A stretch of 64,000 nucleotides of DNA from Nageia nagi (Eukaryota; Pinophyta): the NCBI GenBank assembly GCA_050084985.1, contig JBITNC010000001.1, forward strand, positions 146,320,001 through 146,384,000, written 5' to 3'. The position numbers and the translations under genes are program-made. Shown piece by piece: positions 13,150 through 23,274 of the stretch. Numbering within the stretch: the first letter of the stretch is position 1; every line of letters starts with the position of its first letter. The notes beneath the pieces were generated by a model, which ran no database searches, was not told where the DNA came from, and worked only from the letters and a program-made list of their open reading frames with translations.

Positions 13150-14330
13150 CTTACTTATTTAAGGGTACTCAATTATGTATTCCCAATGGATCTATGAGAG
13201 AGAACATCTTGTGTGAATTACATAGTGAGGGTCTACCTAGTTTTTTTGGAGTAGCCAAAACTACTTCTCTTGTAGAGAAGATGTATTATTGGCCAAAGAT
13301 GAAAAGAGATATAATTAGGTTTGTCTCTAAATGTAGAGTATGCCAAATGGCTAAAGGCCATGCATAAAATATAGGGTTGTATATGCCACTACTAGTTCCT
13401 ATAGGACCATGGATTGATCTAAGTATGGATTTTGTGTTGGGATTTCCAAAGACACAATAAGGTAAAGATTCAATTTTTGTTATAGTAGATAGATTTTCTA
13501 AAATGGCCCATTTTATTACTTGCCATAAGACTAATGATGCCACTAAGATTACATTCTTATTTTTTGATGAGGTTGTGTGATTGCATGGTGTCCCAAAGAC
13601 TATTACTTTTGATTGACATACTAAGTTCTTAGGTCATTTTTGGAGAACATTATGGAAGAAATTAAATACTAGGCTATAGTTTACTAGTGCTAACCATACA
13701 CTAACTGATGGGAAAATAGAGGTAGTGAATAGAAGCTTGGGAAACCTTCTATAGTGAATAGTTGGGGAAAAGCCAAAATAATGGGATTTTGCCTTATCAC
13801 AAGCTAAATTTACATATAACAGCTTAGTGAAAAGGTCAACAGGTAGATCTCCTTTTCAAATTATTTATGGTTAGAATCCTAGAGCTGTATTAGATCTAGT
13901 TGAGTTACCAATGGGGGACCAAGTTAGTGATGATGCAGAAGCATTCATTGAGCATATCCAAAAAGTGCAAGAATCAATGAAAGAAAAACTACGTAATAGT
14001 AATGCTCACTATGAAGAGGTCATTGATACACACAAAAGGATCAAAGTTTTTGAAGAGAGTGATATGGTGATGGTTCATCTTAGAAAATAACAATTTCCTA
14101 AAGGGAAATATAACAAATTAAAATTTAAGAAAATTAGATCCTACAAGATTTTGAAGAAGATCAATGATAATGCCTATAAAGTGGAGTTACCTAATGAATT
14201 TGCTATTTCACCTAATTTTAATGTTTTTTATTGATATTAGTATCAAGGTACTATTGAGGATGGTGATCTAAAATATTTAGTAAATTGGGCACCACATATG
14301 CTTAAGAAGAAGAAGGATAGAGTTGCATAA
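13150..14330 (+). pseudogene. E1 integrase remnant
   Basis: Zinc-finger part: KMYYWPKMKRDI followed by CRVCQMAKGHA (13280-13370). The catalytic core has [34 protein letters not shown] and GKIEVVNRSLG, covering the D-D-E region, with stops inside. The C-terminal part has [25 protein letters not shown] (14120-14190), a GPF-type segment. Order and spacing are normal for a Ty3/gypsy integrase. Confidence 0.85.
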
Positions 14331-14334
14331 ATAC

Positions 14335-14475
14335 TTAATAAAAAGGTGATCACCACCAAACATAGCAACTACAACAAATACCTAGTTCAATGGGAAGGAT
14401 TACCCTAGTTTAATAACTCTTTGGTTTTAGAGTCAGAGCTAAAAAAAATTGACAACCAAAAGCTATAAGATTTCA
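14335..14475 (+). pseudogene. E1 chromodomain-like integrase tail
   Basis: After the integrase core, KHSNYNKYLVQWEGLP is followed by a stop and then NNSLVLESEL. This matches the chromodomain signature (YLVKWxG followed by W/LE), which targets chromoviruses to heterochromatin. It places E1 among chromoviruses. Confidence 0.7.
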
Positions 14476-14511
14476 TTTTAGTTGAACTTGTACAAGCTGA
14501 GTTCCTCTTAC

Positions 14512-14521
14512 CAGAGGAGAA
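14512..14521 (+). other. E1 polypurine tract
   Basis: AGAGGAGAAT-type purine run immediately before the TGATGT of the 3' LTR, where plus-strand priming would occur. Confidence 0.7.
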
Positions 14522-15009
14522 TGATGTACCTTTAAATGATCATAAATTTTGATCCAACTATTAGATTATTTTCAAATTTTGAGGAGAGTTAGATATGGAT
14601 TTTCATGATGCAGCTAACTCCTCCATTAGGAGGGATGCCCCCAAATGTAAAGTTTTCTAATTAACCTAAATCCATCATTTAGTGCCTCAAAATTAGCTTT
14701 TTATATTAATTTCTAGGATTTTCCAATAAGTAGACTTTAATATCTTTTATTATGGAATTTATTTAGAATAATAAATTTGAAAAAAACTTAGTCTATGATG
14801 AATGGGCTTGTATGCCAAGTTTGGTTGTAATCCAAGGAACTTTCTATCTCTCTATCTTTAGAAAGTTTCTATTTTTAGTAACGTTCTGATTTTTAGACTA
14901 TTCATTATTTTTGAGGGAGATTCTCCTTCTTTCTATATTAGCTATTGTAATAGACCTAAAAAAGGTATTGAGCCCATTTTATTGGTCTCTTGTGCCTAAA
15001 TTCACATCA
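14522..15009 (+). repeat. E1 3' LTR
   Basis: Starts TGATGTACC and ends CACATCA. It is 488 bp against 576 for the 5' copy, mostly because of an internal deletion of about 70 bp. Followed by ATTTT (target duplication). Confidence 0.92.
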
Positions 15010-15075
15010 ATTTTATTCTTTACATGCCAACAACCATAGTATACTAAATAAAAAAAATTATTGATACTTTCTTTA

Positions 15076-15303
15076 TGTTTTGGATTTTAGTAGTCTTCCT
15101 TCCATTTCATTATCAATTAGATGAGATAACAAATAAAAGAGGAAAGAGCAATTAGTGATTTGTCAAGAAAATTAGTGAAAAGGATTGAGGCTCCACAATA
15201 GTGTCATCTTCCTTTAAACATTAGTTGCATATGGTCTGTGAAAGATGTTGGCCCTGTGGAAAATGATCAAAAAGGGTACTTATAATTGCAAAGATGAAAT
15301 ACT
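15076..15303. repeat. host tandem duplication, copy B (left part)
   Basis: Copy A ends with TTGATACTTTC and copy B starts about 15076 with TTTTGGATTTTAGTAGTCTTCC, matching 6747-6771 inside the 5' region of the F-box-like gene. Copy B is interrupted at 15303 by E3 and resumes at 59054. It has about 130 bp (15110-15220) not found in copy A. Confidence 0.75.
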
Positions 15304-16151
15304 TGTAGACACCTAAAAATGTCCCTTTTTTAACTAGTAAACATTGAAATAATCATAACTCTTCGCAATAATATAAAATAGGTTTAAAAACCATATTATT
15401 GGATAGCCCCCGTCAAGTACATGCAAAATGGGTAGTCACATGACTCTTTTTAGGTAAACTTGGCTATTTGGTGGTCATTTTAATATTGTTACAAAATTAA
15501 AAACTAGTTGCCAATGACCCAAAATAGTCATCGACATTTTGAGGTGATCATCGACATTTGCCTAGTAATCATCGGCAACTCTGTAATAGCCGAACAAGAA
15601 ACCAAAATAGTGAGAGAAATTTGAAATGTTTCATTCTTCCAAGATGATGTGGATAGAGGGGGTCAGTTATAACCTACAGTGGCTTTTCACTTCCCCTTAC
15701 CAGCCTTGGAGCATCTCACCCAAAATCTATAAATACAAGCCAATACAAAGCAATAGTGAGAGGATGTTGACCCATTTTTGAAGTAGGGTAATGCTGCCAA
15801 AATCTTATGAGCTCATACCTTTTATTGTTTTATGTTAGCTTCAATTTAATACATGTCATACATAGATGCTTTGATGTTACTATCTTTTACATGTGTGTAG
15901 GATTTATAGGTTGTCCATATCAAGGAGAGAAGTAAGCAAATCAAAAACAATGAAGATCTAATACCTTCATTTTGGCAAATGGCATTTGTAAAAGTCCCTT
16001 CCAAGGGCAAATTGTAGTTTGAGCTGAAAATTAATATCAATTTATAATTACAACATTTCTACCTATTTTACATAATTTGAGGTTCAATGAATATTTAAGA
16101 ATAATTACATTTCATGTTATTCTACATTCCAGCTCTATTTTCATTGCAACA
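15304..16151 (+). repeat. E3 5' LTR
   Basis: Begins TGTAGACACC and ends GCAACA. It aligns end to end with 58206-59053 at the same length. It contains a 20-21-bp spaced motif (TCGAC at 15531, 15551; TCGGC at 15572). Confidence 0.95.
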
Positions 16152-16154
16152 TTC

Positions 16155-16173
16155 TGGCACTAGAAGGAGGGCC
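16155..16173 (+). other. E3 primer-binding-like site
   Basis: TGGCACTAGAAGGAGGGCC lies 3 nt after the LTR end. E4 has the sister sequence TGGCGCTAGAAGGAGGGCC at the same spacing. The leading TGG pairs with tRNA CCA. I cannot assign the tRNA from memory; it is not the initiator-Met type seen in E1 and E2. Confidence 0.65.
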
Positions 16174-16302
16174 CTTCCATTATTGATAGGAAGGTTTTTT
16201 ATTTATAATGATTTTACCTTTCTGTTATCTGGTTTATTTGAATTTTTCCATATACTAACTTTAAATTTTACATTCTGTGCTTTTTAGGAAATCTATTACA
16301 GA

Positions 16303-16468
16303 AATGCTAATGATTAGAATCGAACGCTAGTGACTCAAAAGGAATGCCAGCAATTTACAAAGTAACCAGATTAAACGTCAGCAATTTCATTACAAATGCC
16401 AATGATTGGAATTAGATGCCGGTGACTCAAAATAAATGCTAGCAATCTCTGTTTAAATGTCGATGACT
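16303..16468 (+). repeat. E3 leader array: 8 copies of a 13-bp motif at 20-21-bp spacing
   Basis: Copies of roughly AATGCCAGTGACT start at 16303, 16323, 16343, 16374, 16395, 16415, 16435 and 16456. Spacings are 20, 20, 31, 21, 20, 20 and 21. The motif is conserved while the spacer bases vary. See findings. Confidence 0.85.
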
Positions 16469-16689
16469 CATATTCCAGGTCATTTTGTCTCCTTTTGTTA
16501 TTTCTAAAGAATATAAAATAAAAAATAAAATAAAATATATAATATATTGTTAAAATGGAAGGATATTTTTGACTGTGATTCCTTTGCCTAGAATGTATAT
16601 AAGAACGAGTAGAAAAGATTAAATGCATATTTTTTATTAATTTACTTTATGAATAATGTTATGTATTTATTTTCATATATTGGGTGAAG

Positions 16690-16966
16690 GGTATGTACAC
16701 ATTAATACTTTTTATCTTATCTACTTATGCCCTCCCTTCGCACTTCGTACGATCTAAGGTGACCAGAATAGACCTGATAAGAAGGAGAAATTAATTCTTC
16801 TTTTCTTTCACATTCACACTATCATTAATTTGGTTAATTTACCCACACATAATGACCTCTTACCAAGTTTTCCCTTACCACTCCATTGGAGGTCGAAGGG
16901 ATATGTGACTAATAAGAGGAGGTAATTTACTACACATAATACTTCCACAATTGGAAGGGGTAAATT
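16690..16966 (+). other. E3 leader, part 1 (before the E4 insertion)
   Basis: Untranslated leader with the CTCCATTGGAG hairpin module (16873-16910) and the CTTCCACAATTGGAAG palindrome (16941-16956). It continues after E4 at 43136. No coding potential. Confidence 0.7.
16873..16910 (+). repeat. leader hairpin module (E3 copy 1)
   Basis: CCTTACCACTCCATTGGAGG core with CTCC-ATT-GGAG self-complementarity, followed by TCGAAGGGATATGTGACT. The module occurs three times in each of E3 and E4. Confidence 0.85.
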
Positions 16967-17214
16967 TGTAGACACTCAAAATAAACCCTACATTTAGTTT
17001 AACAACATATAAATAAATAAAATAAGTATCTTTCTAGTATATATCACATTAAAATGATTATAACTCCTTATATAAGCCTCAAACAAGCTTTAAAACTTTA
17101 TTATTAGATAGATCTTTTTGAGTAGATGCAAAATGAGTGGTCATACAACCCCTTTTCATTAAGAAATGACCATTGGGCGATCATTCCAATATTAGTATAA
17201 AATTTACTAAACAA

Positions 17215-17266
17215 TCATTGGTGATCTATCACAATCATTGATGATCCTCTAGGATTGTTGATGATC
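17215..17266 (+). repeat. E4 LTR array 1: ATTG-N-TGATC at 20-bp spacing
   Basis: TGATC occurs at 17222, 17242 and 17262, each preceded by ATTGG/A/T. The motif is largely self-complementary (GATCATTGATGATC type). Confidence 0.85.
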
Positions 17267-17839
17267 CTTGAATAATTCAAAAATAGACAAATCTAAGCCC
17301 AAAATAGCCTAGTATGCATAGTTTAGAATTATGGATGTGGGTTTGAGATAATAACACCTCAAGATTTCACACGAAATGTTACTTGGAATCTTGTGATGGC
17401 AAAAGAAATTAATAACAAACTTTTGAGCTTATAAATACCAGCTCTGTATGTGAACAAGGGGACCTGAATTTAATATAGCGAAGCTCTATGGAAATTAAAC
17501 CAGAAGTTTATAAGCAAAGATTTGAGGTTTGATCAATAGCAAATCTACTATCAAGTATATTTTAATTTTGCATTATTTACTTCTGATGCATATGTATTAG
17601 CAGGTATGCTTTGATATTTCATTCATTTTCTGTGTGTAGGGTCAATACGGGAAAAGAACGATAGAATCAAGCATGAAGGAGAACAACCAAGAAGAGATAC
17701 AAACATTTCAAAATTTTGTGAAAAGTTCACTATAATGCCATAAATCATCAACGATTTGCAGATTGGTTAATGGTGATTTCTCAGATCGATGAAAAAAGTT
17801 GAAAGTTTACAACAAGCACAAAAATAGTGGGAGACCATT

Positions 17840-17916
17840 GATCATTGCCGATCCATAATGATCATTGTCAATCTATAATCGATCGATGTTGATTCATACA
17901 GATCGATAACAATCTC
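17840..17916 (+). repeat. E4 LTR array 2: GATCATTGNNGATC at 20-21-bp spacing
   Basis: GATC starts at 17840, 17860, 17881 and 17901 (spacings 20, 21, 20). Each is followed by a second half-site GATC, AATC or GATT. Confidence 0.85.
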
Positions 17917-18064
17917 TTATTATATTAAATTTCATCAAAATCTTTTCTAGAGATAATATCTGCATTATTATTGATGTGTAATATTGAATGTGTTCTGATT
18001 TATTATGTTGAATGATTTATCTAGCTAAATTGCATTTTAGGTGTAAAATTCAATATACGTAATT

Positions 18065-18083
18065 TGGCGCTAGAAGGAGGGCC
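18065..18083 (+). other. E4 primer-binding-like site
   Basis: TGGCGCTAGAAGGAGGGCC, 3 nt beyond the LTR end. Same position and sequence type as in E3. Confidence 0.65.
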
Positions 18084-18235
18084 CCTTGCATGCATTCAGA
18101 GAATTAAAGCAAAAAATAAGATCAATTACATATTATTTTGATTATATTTTTAAATCTATTTGCATCCTATGGAATCAGAAACTAACTTAATCTGTTTGAT
18201 CTATTGTTTTATTTTTATTTTTTGTCCTTTTTAGG

Positions 18236-18314
18236 ATCATCAATGATCGTATTAAAATCACCAATGATCTCTATCAAATTGCCAACGATCTCTGTAAAAT
18301 TGTCAATGATCTCT
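18236..18314 (+). repeat. E4 leader array: 4 motif copies exactly 21 bp apart
   Basis: CAATGATC (or CAACGATC) starts at 18241, 18262, 18283 and 18304. The position, just downstream of the primer-binding site, matches the E3 leader array, but the sequence version differs. Confidence 0.88.
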
Positions 18315-18682
18315 ATAAAACTAGTATGTTTTCTAATCTGATGTAAATATAGTAAATGTAAGTAGGCATTTAAAATGACAGTCGATAAAATTTCGTGTGA
18401 TCTCTTTGCTCAGAGTGCATGTAGAAAATGGGTAGTAAAACTTTAAATGCATTTTTATTTAATGTATGTTATGAATAATGTTATTTGTTTTTATTCTTTT
18501 GGGTTAAGGATACGTACACATTAACACTTCTTATCTTGCCTACTTATGCTCTCCCTTTGCACTTTATGCGATCTAAGGTGACTAGAATAGACTTGATAAG
18601 AAGGAATAATTAAATATCTCTTTTTTCACACTAATTTTAATTTGGTTAATTTATCACACATAATGACCTCTTACCAAGTCTG

Positions 18683-18720
18683 CCCTTACCACTCCATTGG
18701 AGGTCGAAGGGATATGTGAT
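18683..18720 (+). repeat. leader hairpin module (E4 copy 1)
   Basis: CCCTTACCACTCCATTGGAG core followed by GTCGAAGGGATATGTGAT. E2 is inserted 17 bp downstream. Confidence 0.85.
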
Positions 18721-18737
18721 TAGTAAGAGGTAGTAAG

Positions 18738-19234
18738 TGTGAGAGGGCCGCCTCTCCCGGGGTGGTGAGTGTACGTAGAGAGTAACCTCTAGTACACGGG
18801 GATCCATTCCGGGCCCAGACTGTCATGCTTTAGGAACCATGGCAGACAAGGTTGAGGGTCTATTCCTATGGTTGGACTAGGCGACATGGATGGGCGAATA
18901 CAGCTCAGGGGGACCTTAGGGGTGATACCCGTTTGAAGGTCGTTGGTTGGGAGGTGAGCACCAGGCATCCTGGTAACTATGACAAATCGGTCCGATGCTC
19001 CAAGGGGTCAGACCAGCTCTAGAGGCACGAGGCCTCGAGCAGTATGTAACTACGGAGTTGATGGAGACGATAGAGCCGGCTAGCCATGCGGGACGGGCCA
19101 TGAGAGGATACATCTACGGGGGTGATTCCCATAAGTTCGGTACCCAGGCTTACGGACCGTGTCGACTATGTCGGTGCTGGACGTTACCGTAGACAAGCTG
19201 CACCCTAAGGGGTGGCACATCTGGTAGCATTACA
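18738..19234 (+). repeat. E2 5' LTR
   Basis: Begins TGTGAGAGGG and ends GCATTACA, 497 bp. Differences from the other two LTRs are mostly C/T and G/A, often at CpG. Confidence 0.95.
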
Positions 19235-19236
19235 TG

Positions 19237-19249
19237 TGGTATCAGAGCC
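19237..19249 (+). other. E2 primer-binding site (initiator tRNA-Met)
   Basis: TGGTATCAGAGCC, a perfect match to the plant initiator-Met consensus, 2 nt (TG) after the LTR end. Those 2 nt matter for interpreting the LTR-LTR junction at 25347. Confidence 0.95.
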
Positions 19250-19835
19250 TTGAGGGGTTCAGGCAAGGAAGGTGCCATGTACCATGGGCATCGTGCTGAT
19301 TCGACCCATATGAAGCATGATGTCACAGGGAATTGGTTACTCACCTGAACCTTGGTTGACTAAGGCATGTGGGTATGCACAGGTGCTTAATTGCTAAGCG
19401 TGCAGAGGTGCTGATGCACCGAAGGAGGCAGCACCTTACCAAGGTGCCGATGCGTTGAAGGAGGTAGCACCAAGAAACTCCTTGTGGAAGGAGTGGGATC
19501 CCATATGCCATGTCGATAGCATAATAGAATTGCTAAATGAAAGGCAAAGCATGGTCTCTTGTCATGTCCCCCCGGTCCATGTGAAACCATAGAAGGTCTA
19601 GTCAGGTCAGGAAAAATGTGATGTGATGTTTACCGTGTGTTCGTGCATGCTTTGTGCTATGTGTTTGTTTCTGCTCATGCACAACCTTGTTTGCCTTAGC
19701 AATTCATGGCACCTTGTGTGGTATTCTAACCTACATGTCTCATGTTGTAGGTTTGAAGCATGAAAGTTGGTAAAGTGTGTCCGTGTGTGTGTACTTGTGT
19801 CTGATTGAGTTAGTGATCGTGTTGGGCTGTTCAAG
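19250..19835 (+). other. E2 untranslated leader with a 36-bp tandem repeat
   Basis: No coding sequence. Two 36-bp units begin AGGTGCTGATG (19406) and AGGTGCCGATG (19442), each followed by a GAAGGAGG(C/T)AGCACC segment. The rest has no recognised structure. Confidence 0.7.
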
Positions 19836-21110
19836 ATGTCTGCATAGCCAGTGGAAGAGATAGAGGTGGAAGAGATGCCTCAAGGAATGGTATCGCAAGA
19901 ATCGAATGCTCGAAATGAAGAGGAGGAAACTCCTTATCGGGTCATACATCAGATAATGGTGGATAAGTATTTGGAACAGTTCAAGGAACTGAGGGCTCAG
20001 AATAGAAAGAAACCCCATGATGAGAGGGTGTCGGATGGTGATTTGATCATGCAGCTCCAGGTAGAAAATGCTGCCCTTACTGAGGAGCACGAGGTCATGC
20101 AGAGCGAGACCATAGATCTGGGCAATCATGTCTTTGACCTAGAGACTCAAGTGGGTGAGCATAGACGGATCATTCACAAGATGAATGAAAAGATGACCCT
20201 CTTGACACAACTTGCAGCTGGCTCAGTAGGACAGGATAAGGTCGAGGCATGGATTAAGGTGAAAATGCCAGCCTCATACAGTGGAGAACAGGAAGCCATG
20301 GTATTGGAAACTTGGATTTGGGATTTGGGAAACTATTTCAGTCAGCTTCCCCAGGTTGATGATTGAAAAAAGATCAACATTACAGTGGGTTTGTTGGAAG
20401 GTGGTGCCAAACTTTGGTGGAGAACCCGGTCGGCATCGCTAACGGGGGAAGATCCTTGCAAGACTTGGGAAAATTTCCAACAGCTCTTGAGAGATCAATT
20501 CAAACCCACCAATGCAGATATAAAGATCTTGGAAAAGCTGGACACCCTCTAGCATATGGGCACTATCAAAGAGTATATCAAGGCCTTCCAAGTTTACATA
20601 TTGGCAACATCGGGCTTGCAAGAGCATGTTAAACTGCATTACTTTATGAAGGGCCTCCAACCTTGGGCCAAGGCCAAGCTTAACCGGTAGCAGATAAACA
20701 AGCTCGCAGAAGCCATTCAAGCGGATGAAAAATTGACCAACTATAGAGAGGCAGGGGTGAAAAAGGATGACAAAAGAGGGGCTAGTTCAGAAAAGAAAAG
20801 TTGGGGAGATAAGCGAAAAAGCAAGAAGGGTTGGACAGGTGACAGTCGGGATAGCAGAGATAACAGGGGAAAGCAGGAAAAGTCCAGGAAAGGAGAGAGC
20901 AAGCATGACAGGAATAGAAAGGGCAAAAGAGGGCACCATGGTGAGGACAGCAATCGATCACAGAAGGTGCAACGGGTTGAGTATGAACAGCAAAGCAAAT
21001 GGCGGTGCTTCAGGTGTGATAGCATTGGTCATATTGCTAGAGAATGCCCTCACCAAAATTGCCTAAATGTCATGAACCTGGCCTCTCCCCAAGCTCAAAC
21101 AATCCAACCT
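19836..21110 (+). pseudogene. E2 gag (capsid/nucleocapsid), interrupted by in-frame stops
   Basis: The ATG at 19836 opens the frame that continues through the whole of gag-pol; codon 4 is TAG (MSA-stop-PVEE). The N-terminal part is acidic. A heptad-rich coiled coil follows (about 20040-20220, VENAALTEEHEVM onward), then the capsid with AWIKVKMPASYSGE and LLEGGAKLWWRTR. A long Lys/Arg/Ser linker precedes a perfect zinc knuckle CFRCDSIGHIAREC (CX2CX4HX4C, about 21008-21049). Further stops fall at 20364 (TGA where Trp fits), about 20550 and about 20688 (TAG where Gln fits). No frameshift is seen. It would form the virus-like particle and package the RNA. Confidence 0.9.
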
Positions 21111-21656
21111 GTGCAATACTATGTGACTCACCCTCCCCAACCGTTGGCTCTAACAACGACTACCTCAACATCATCAAACCCCCAAAGTGCCCCTGGTGTT
21201 CGACTCTTAAATGCTTTAGCAGCCATTGAGGGTAAGCCAACCCATATTGATGAAAGCCAACACTATCCCCTCAGCTATGTGGATGTCACTCTTAATGGTA
21301 GACCCATCGTGGCTCTCATTGATGGGGGTGCATCGAGCAATTATATATCTGAATGCCTTTGTAAGGATTTGGGCCTTAAAATGCATAAGTCCAATGAATT
21401 CCTGCAAGTTGCCAACCGGCCAGAGGAAATCAGTTTGCACCGGACTCCCAAAGTGTCTCTCCAAGTAGGGAAGTGGCTTGGTACCACAATCCTCTTTGTG
21501 GTGCCTAGTCTCAACTTCGACCTGGTCCTAGGTCAGTCCTTCATCTATACTGCCCATGCCGTGGCCATGCCCCACATCGGGAAGCTAGTCATTATGCATC
21601 CTGACTACTCGTGCATGGTCAACCTTGTTGAGCCTAGGTCTAGTGGTCACCTCTAA
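21111..21656 (+). pseudogene. E2 aspartic protease region
   Basis: Same frame as gag. It contains YVDVTLNGRPIVALIDGGAS, a retropepsin with the catalytic D-G-G intact (about 21310-21325), then FVVPSLNFDLVLGQSF, the second flap/hydrophobic passage. It would cleave the gag-pol polyprotein. It ends at a TAA (21654) where a Gln codon fits, with pol continuing in the same frame. Confidence 0.88.
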
Positions 21657-22685
21657 AACCTCTCTACCATGTCCATTAAGAAAGCCTCTAGGAATAAATG
21701 GGAGCCTCTATTTCTAGCAGCCATGTTGGGAGGTTGGGAGGATCAGGAAGTGGAGAAAGCAGCAGTCCCCGAAGAGATCAATGAAGTGCTGGAGAGATAT
21801 GGAGATGTGATGCCGGTGGAGTTACCAACTCGACTCCCACTGAGGAGGACGGTAGATCATAAGATTGAGTTGACTCCGGGGGCCAAGCCACCATCCATCA
21901 GGCCGTACAGACTATCAGTGGTAGAAATGGTGGAGTTGAAGAAGTAGCTGGAAGAGTTAATGGCCACCAATTATTTGAGACCGTCTCACTCGCCTTACAA
22001 GGCACCAGTGCTATTTCAGAAAAAGAAAGACGGGTCATTGCAGATGTGTGTGGATTACCAGGCCCTTAACAAAATTACGATAAAAAACAAGTACCCACTC
22101 CCACTCATTGAGGATTGTTTTGATCGGTTGGGTAAGGCCGTGTACTTCTCGAAGCTTGATTTGAAGCAAGGCTATTACCAAGTACGCATCGCATAGGGTG
22201 ATGAAGAGAAAACAACCTGTGTGACAAGATATGGCTCCTTCGACTTTATGGTTATGCCATTCGGTTTGTGCAATGCCCCAGCGACATTTTGTACGCTTAT
22301 GAACGATGTGTTTCGAGCTTATTTGGGCAAGTTCATTGTGGTATATCTGGATGACATATTGGTTTATAGCAAGTCCCTAGAGGAGCACAAAACACATCTG
22401 GCCTTGGTGTTTGACAAGCTCAGGGAGAATGAGCTTTATGTCAAAAAGGAAAAATGTGCCTTTGCATAAATAGAAGTGAGCTTCCTGGGACATGTCATCG
22501 GTGGTGGTAAGATTAAACCAGAAATGCAAAATATGGATGCCATTCGAGATTGGGAGCCTCCGCGGGATGTCCATCAGCTCAGACAGTTTTTGGGTTTAGC
22601 CAACTACTATAGAAAGTTTGTGTGTGGATATTCAAAGATAGCAGCTCCCCTCACTCAGTTGCTCAGGAAACAGACAAGGTGGTTC
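21657..22685 (+). pseudogene. E2 reverse transcriptase
   Basis: Same frame. The palm and fingers are complete: [20 protein letters not shown], then [46 protein letters not shown] and the catalytic YLDDILVYSKS (about 22344-22376), followed by FLGHVIGGGKI. In-frame stops fall at 21945, 22194, 22467 and at the boundary 22686. This is typical chromovirus RT. It would copy the element RNA in the particle. Confidence 0.93.
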
Positions 22686-23160
22686 TAGACTCCAGTTCGG
22701 TAGCAAGCATTTGAGGAACTGAAATGCAAGCTCACAACTTCACCAGTGTTAGCTTTGCCTAACTTTACTAAGTCTTTCGAAGTGCACACAGATGCTTCGG
22801 ATTATGCCATCGGTGGGGTCTTGATCCAGGATGGACACCCCATAGCTTATGAGTCACAAAAGTTGAAGGACACGGAGAGAAACTACCCCACGCATGATAA
22901 AGAAATGGTGGCAGTCTTACATTATTTGCATGTTTGGAGACACTATCTTTTGGGCACTCCGTTTGTGATTAAGACGGACAACATCTCTAACACTTATTTT
23001 AAGACATCTAGTAAGCTAACGGGGAAGAAGGCACGGTGGGTGGATTTCTTGGCCGAATATGATGCTGAGTTCAGATACAACCCGGGTAAGAAGAATGCGG
23101 TAGCGGATGCCTTGAGCCGTAAGGCTCAGCTGAAGGATCCTAGTGAGGGCTCGTAGGAGC
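22686..23160 (+). pseudogene. E2 RNase H
   Basis: Same frame. It begins after two TAG codons (22686, 22701). FEVHTDASDYAIGGVLIQDG carries the first catalytic Asp, ERNYPTHDKEMVAVL the Glu, VIKTDN the second Asp, and NAVADALSRK the C-terminal Asp. Only one RNase H is present, unlike E3 and E4. It degrades the RNA template during reverse transcription. Confidence 0.9.
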
Positions 23161-23274
23161 TCGCCCAAGCTCAAGTGGGGGAGAAACCACCCCGTGCCCT
23201 TACTGCGATGATAAATGGCCAGGAAGAGTTGGCCAAAGAGGACCAGCAACCAAATCAGCCAGGTCAAGTATAGC

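Larger units (their letters stand above)
9292..15009 (+). mobile_element. E1: decayed Ty3/gypsy (chromovirus-like) LTR retrotransposon
   Basis: Two direct LTRs bound a gag-protease-RT-RNase H-integrase order with a chromodomain-like C terminus, as in plant chromoviruses. The LTRs begin TGATGT and end ACATCA (perfect terminal inverted repeat). Flanking pentamers are GTTTT (9287-9291) and ATTTT (15010-15014), a one-mismatch target duplication. The paralogous host copy B (61540) reads straight through this site without the element, which confirms the insertion. All frames are riddled with stops and frameshifts, so the element is not autonomous. Confidence 0.93.
16967..18061 (+). repeat. E4 5' LTR
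   Basis: Begins TGTAGACACTC. The end is placed at ACGTA (18061), aligned to ACACA in the 3' copy, 3 nt before the primer-binding-like site. The last bases differ between copies, so the end is uncertain by 1-3 nt. It carries spaced GATC-type motifs in its first part (17217-17266) and last part (17840-17914). Confidence 0.88.

Noticed and set aside
16155-16173. tRNA gene or tRNA fragment at the LTR end
   Set aside because: Only the primer-binding complement is present; there is no cloverleaf.
16303-16468. Regularly spaced repeats as a possible CRISPR-like array
   Set aside because: Units are 20-21 bp apart with 7-8-bp linkers, in a plant retrotransposon leader with no cas genes; the spacing is far too short for CRISPR.
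20439-21025. Long minus-strand open frames opposite E2 gag
   Set aside because: Shadow frames opposite Lys/Arg/Gly-rich gag sequence, with no known domain and no intron-like signals, unlike the antisense PMD genes of E3 and E4.
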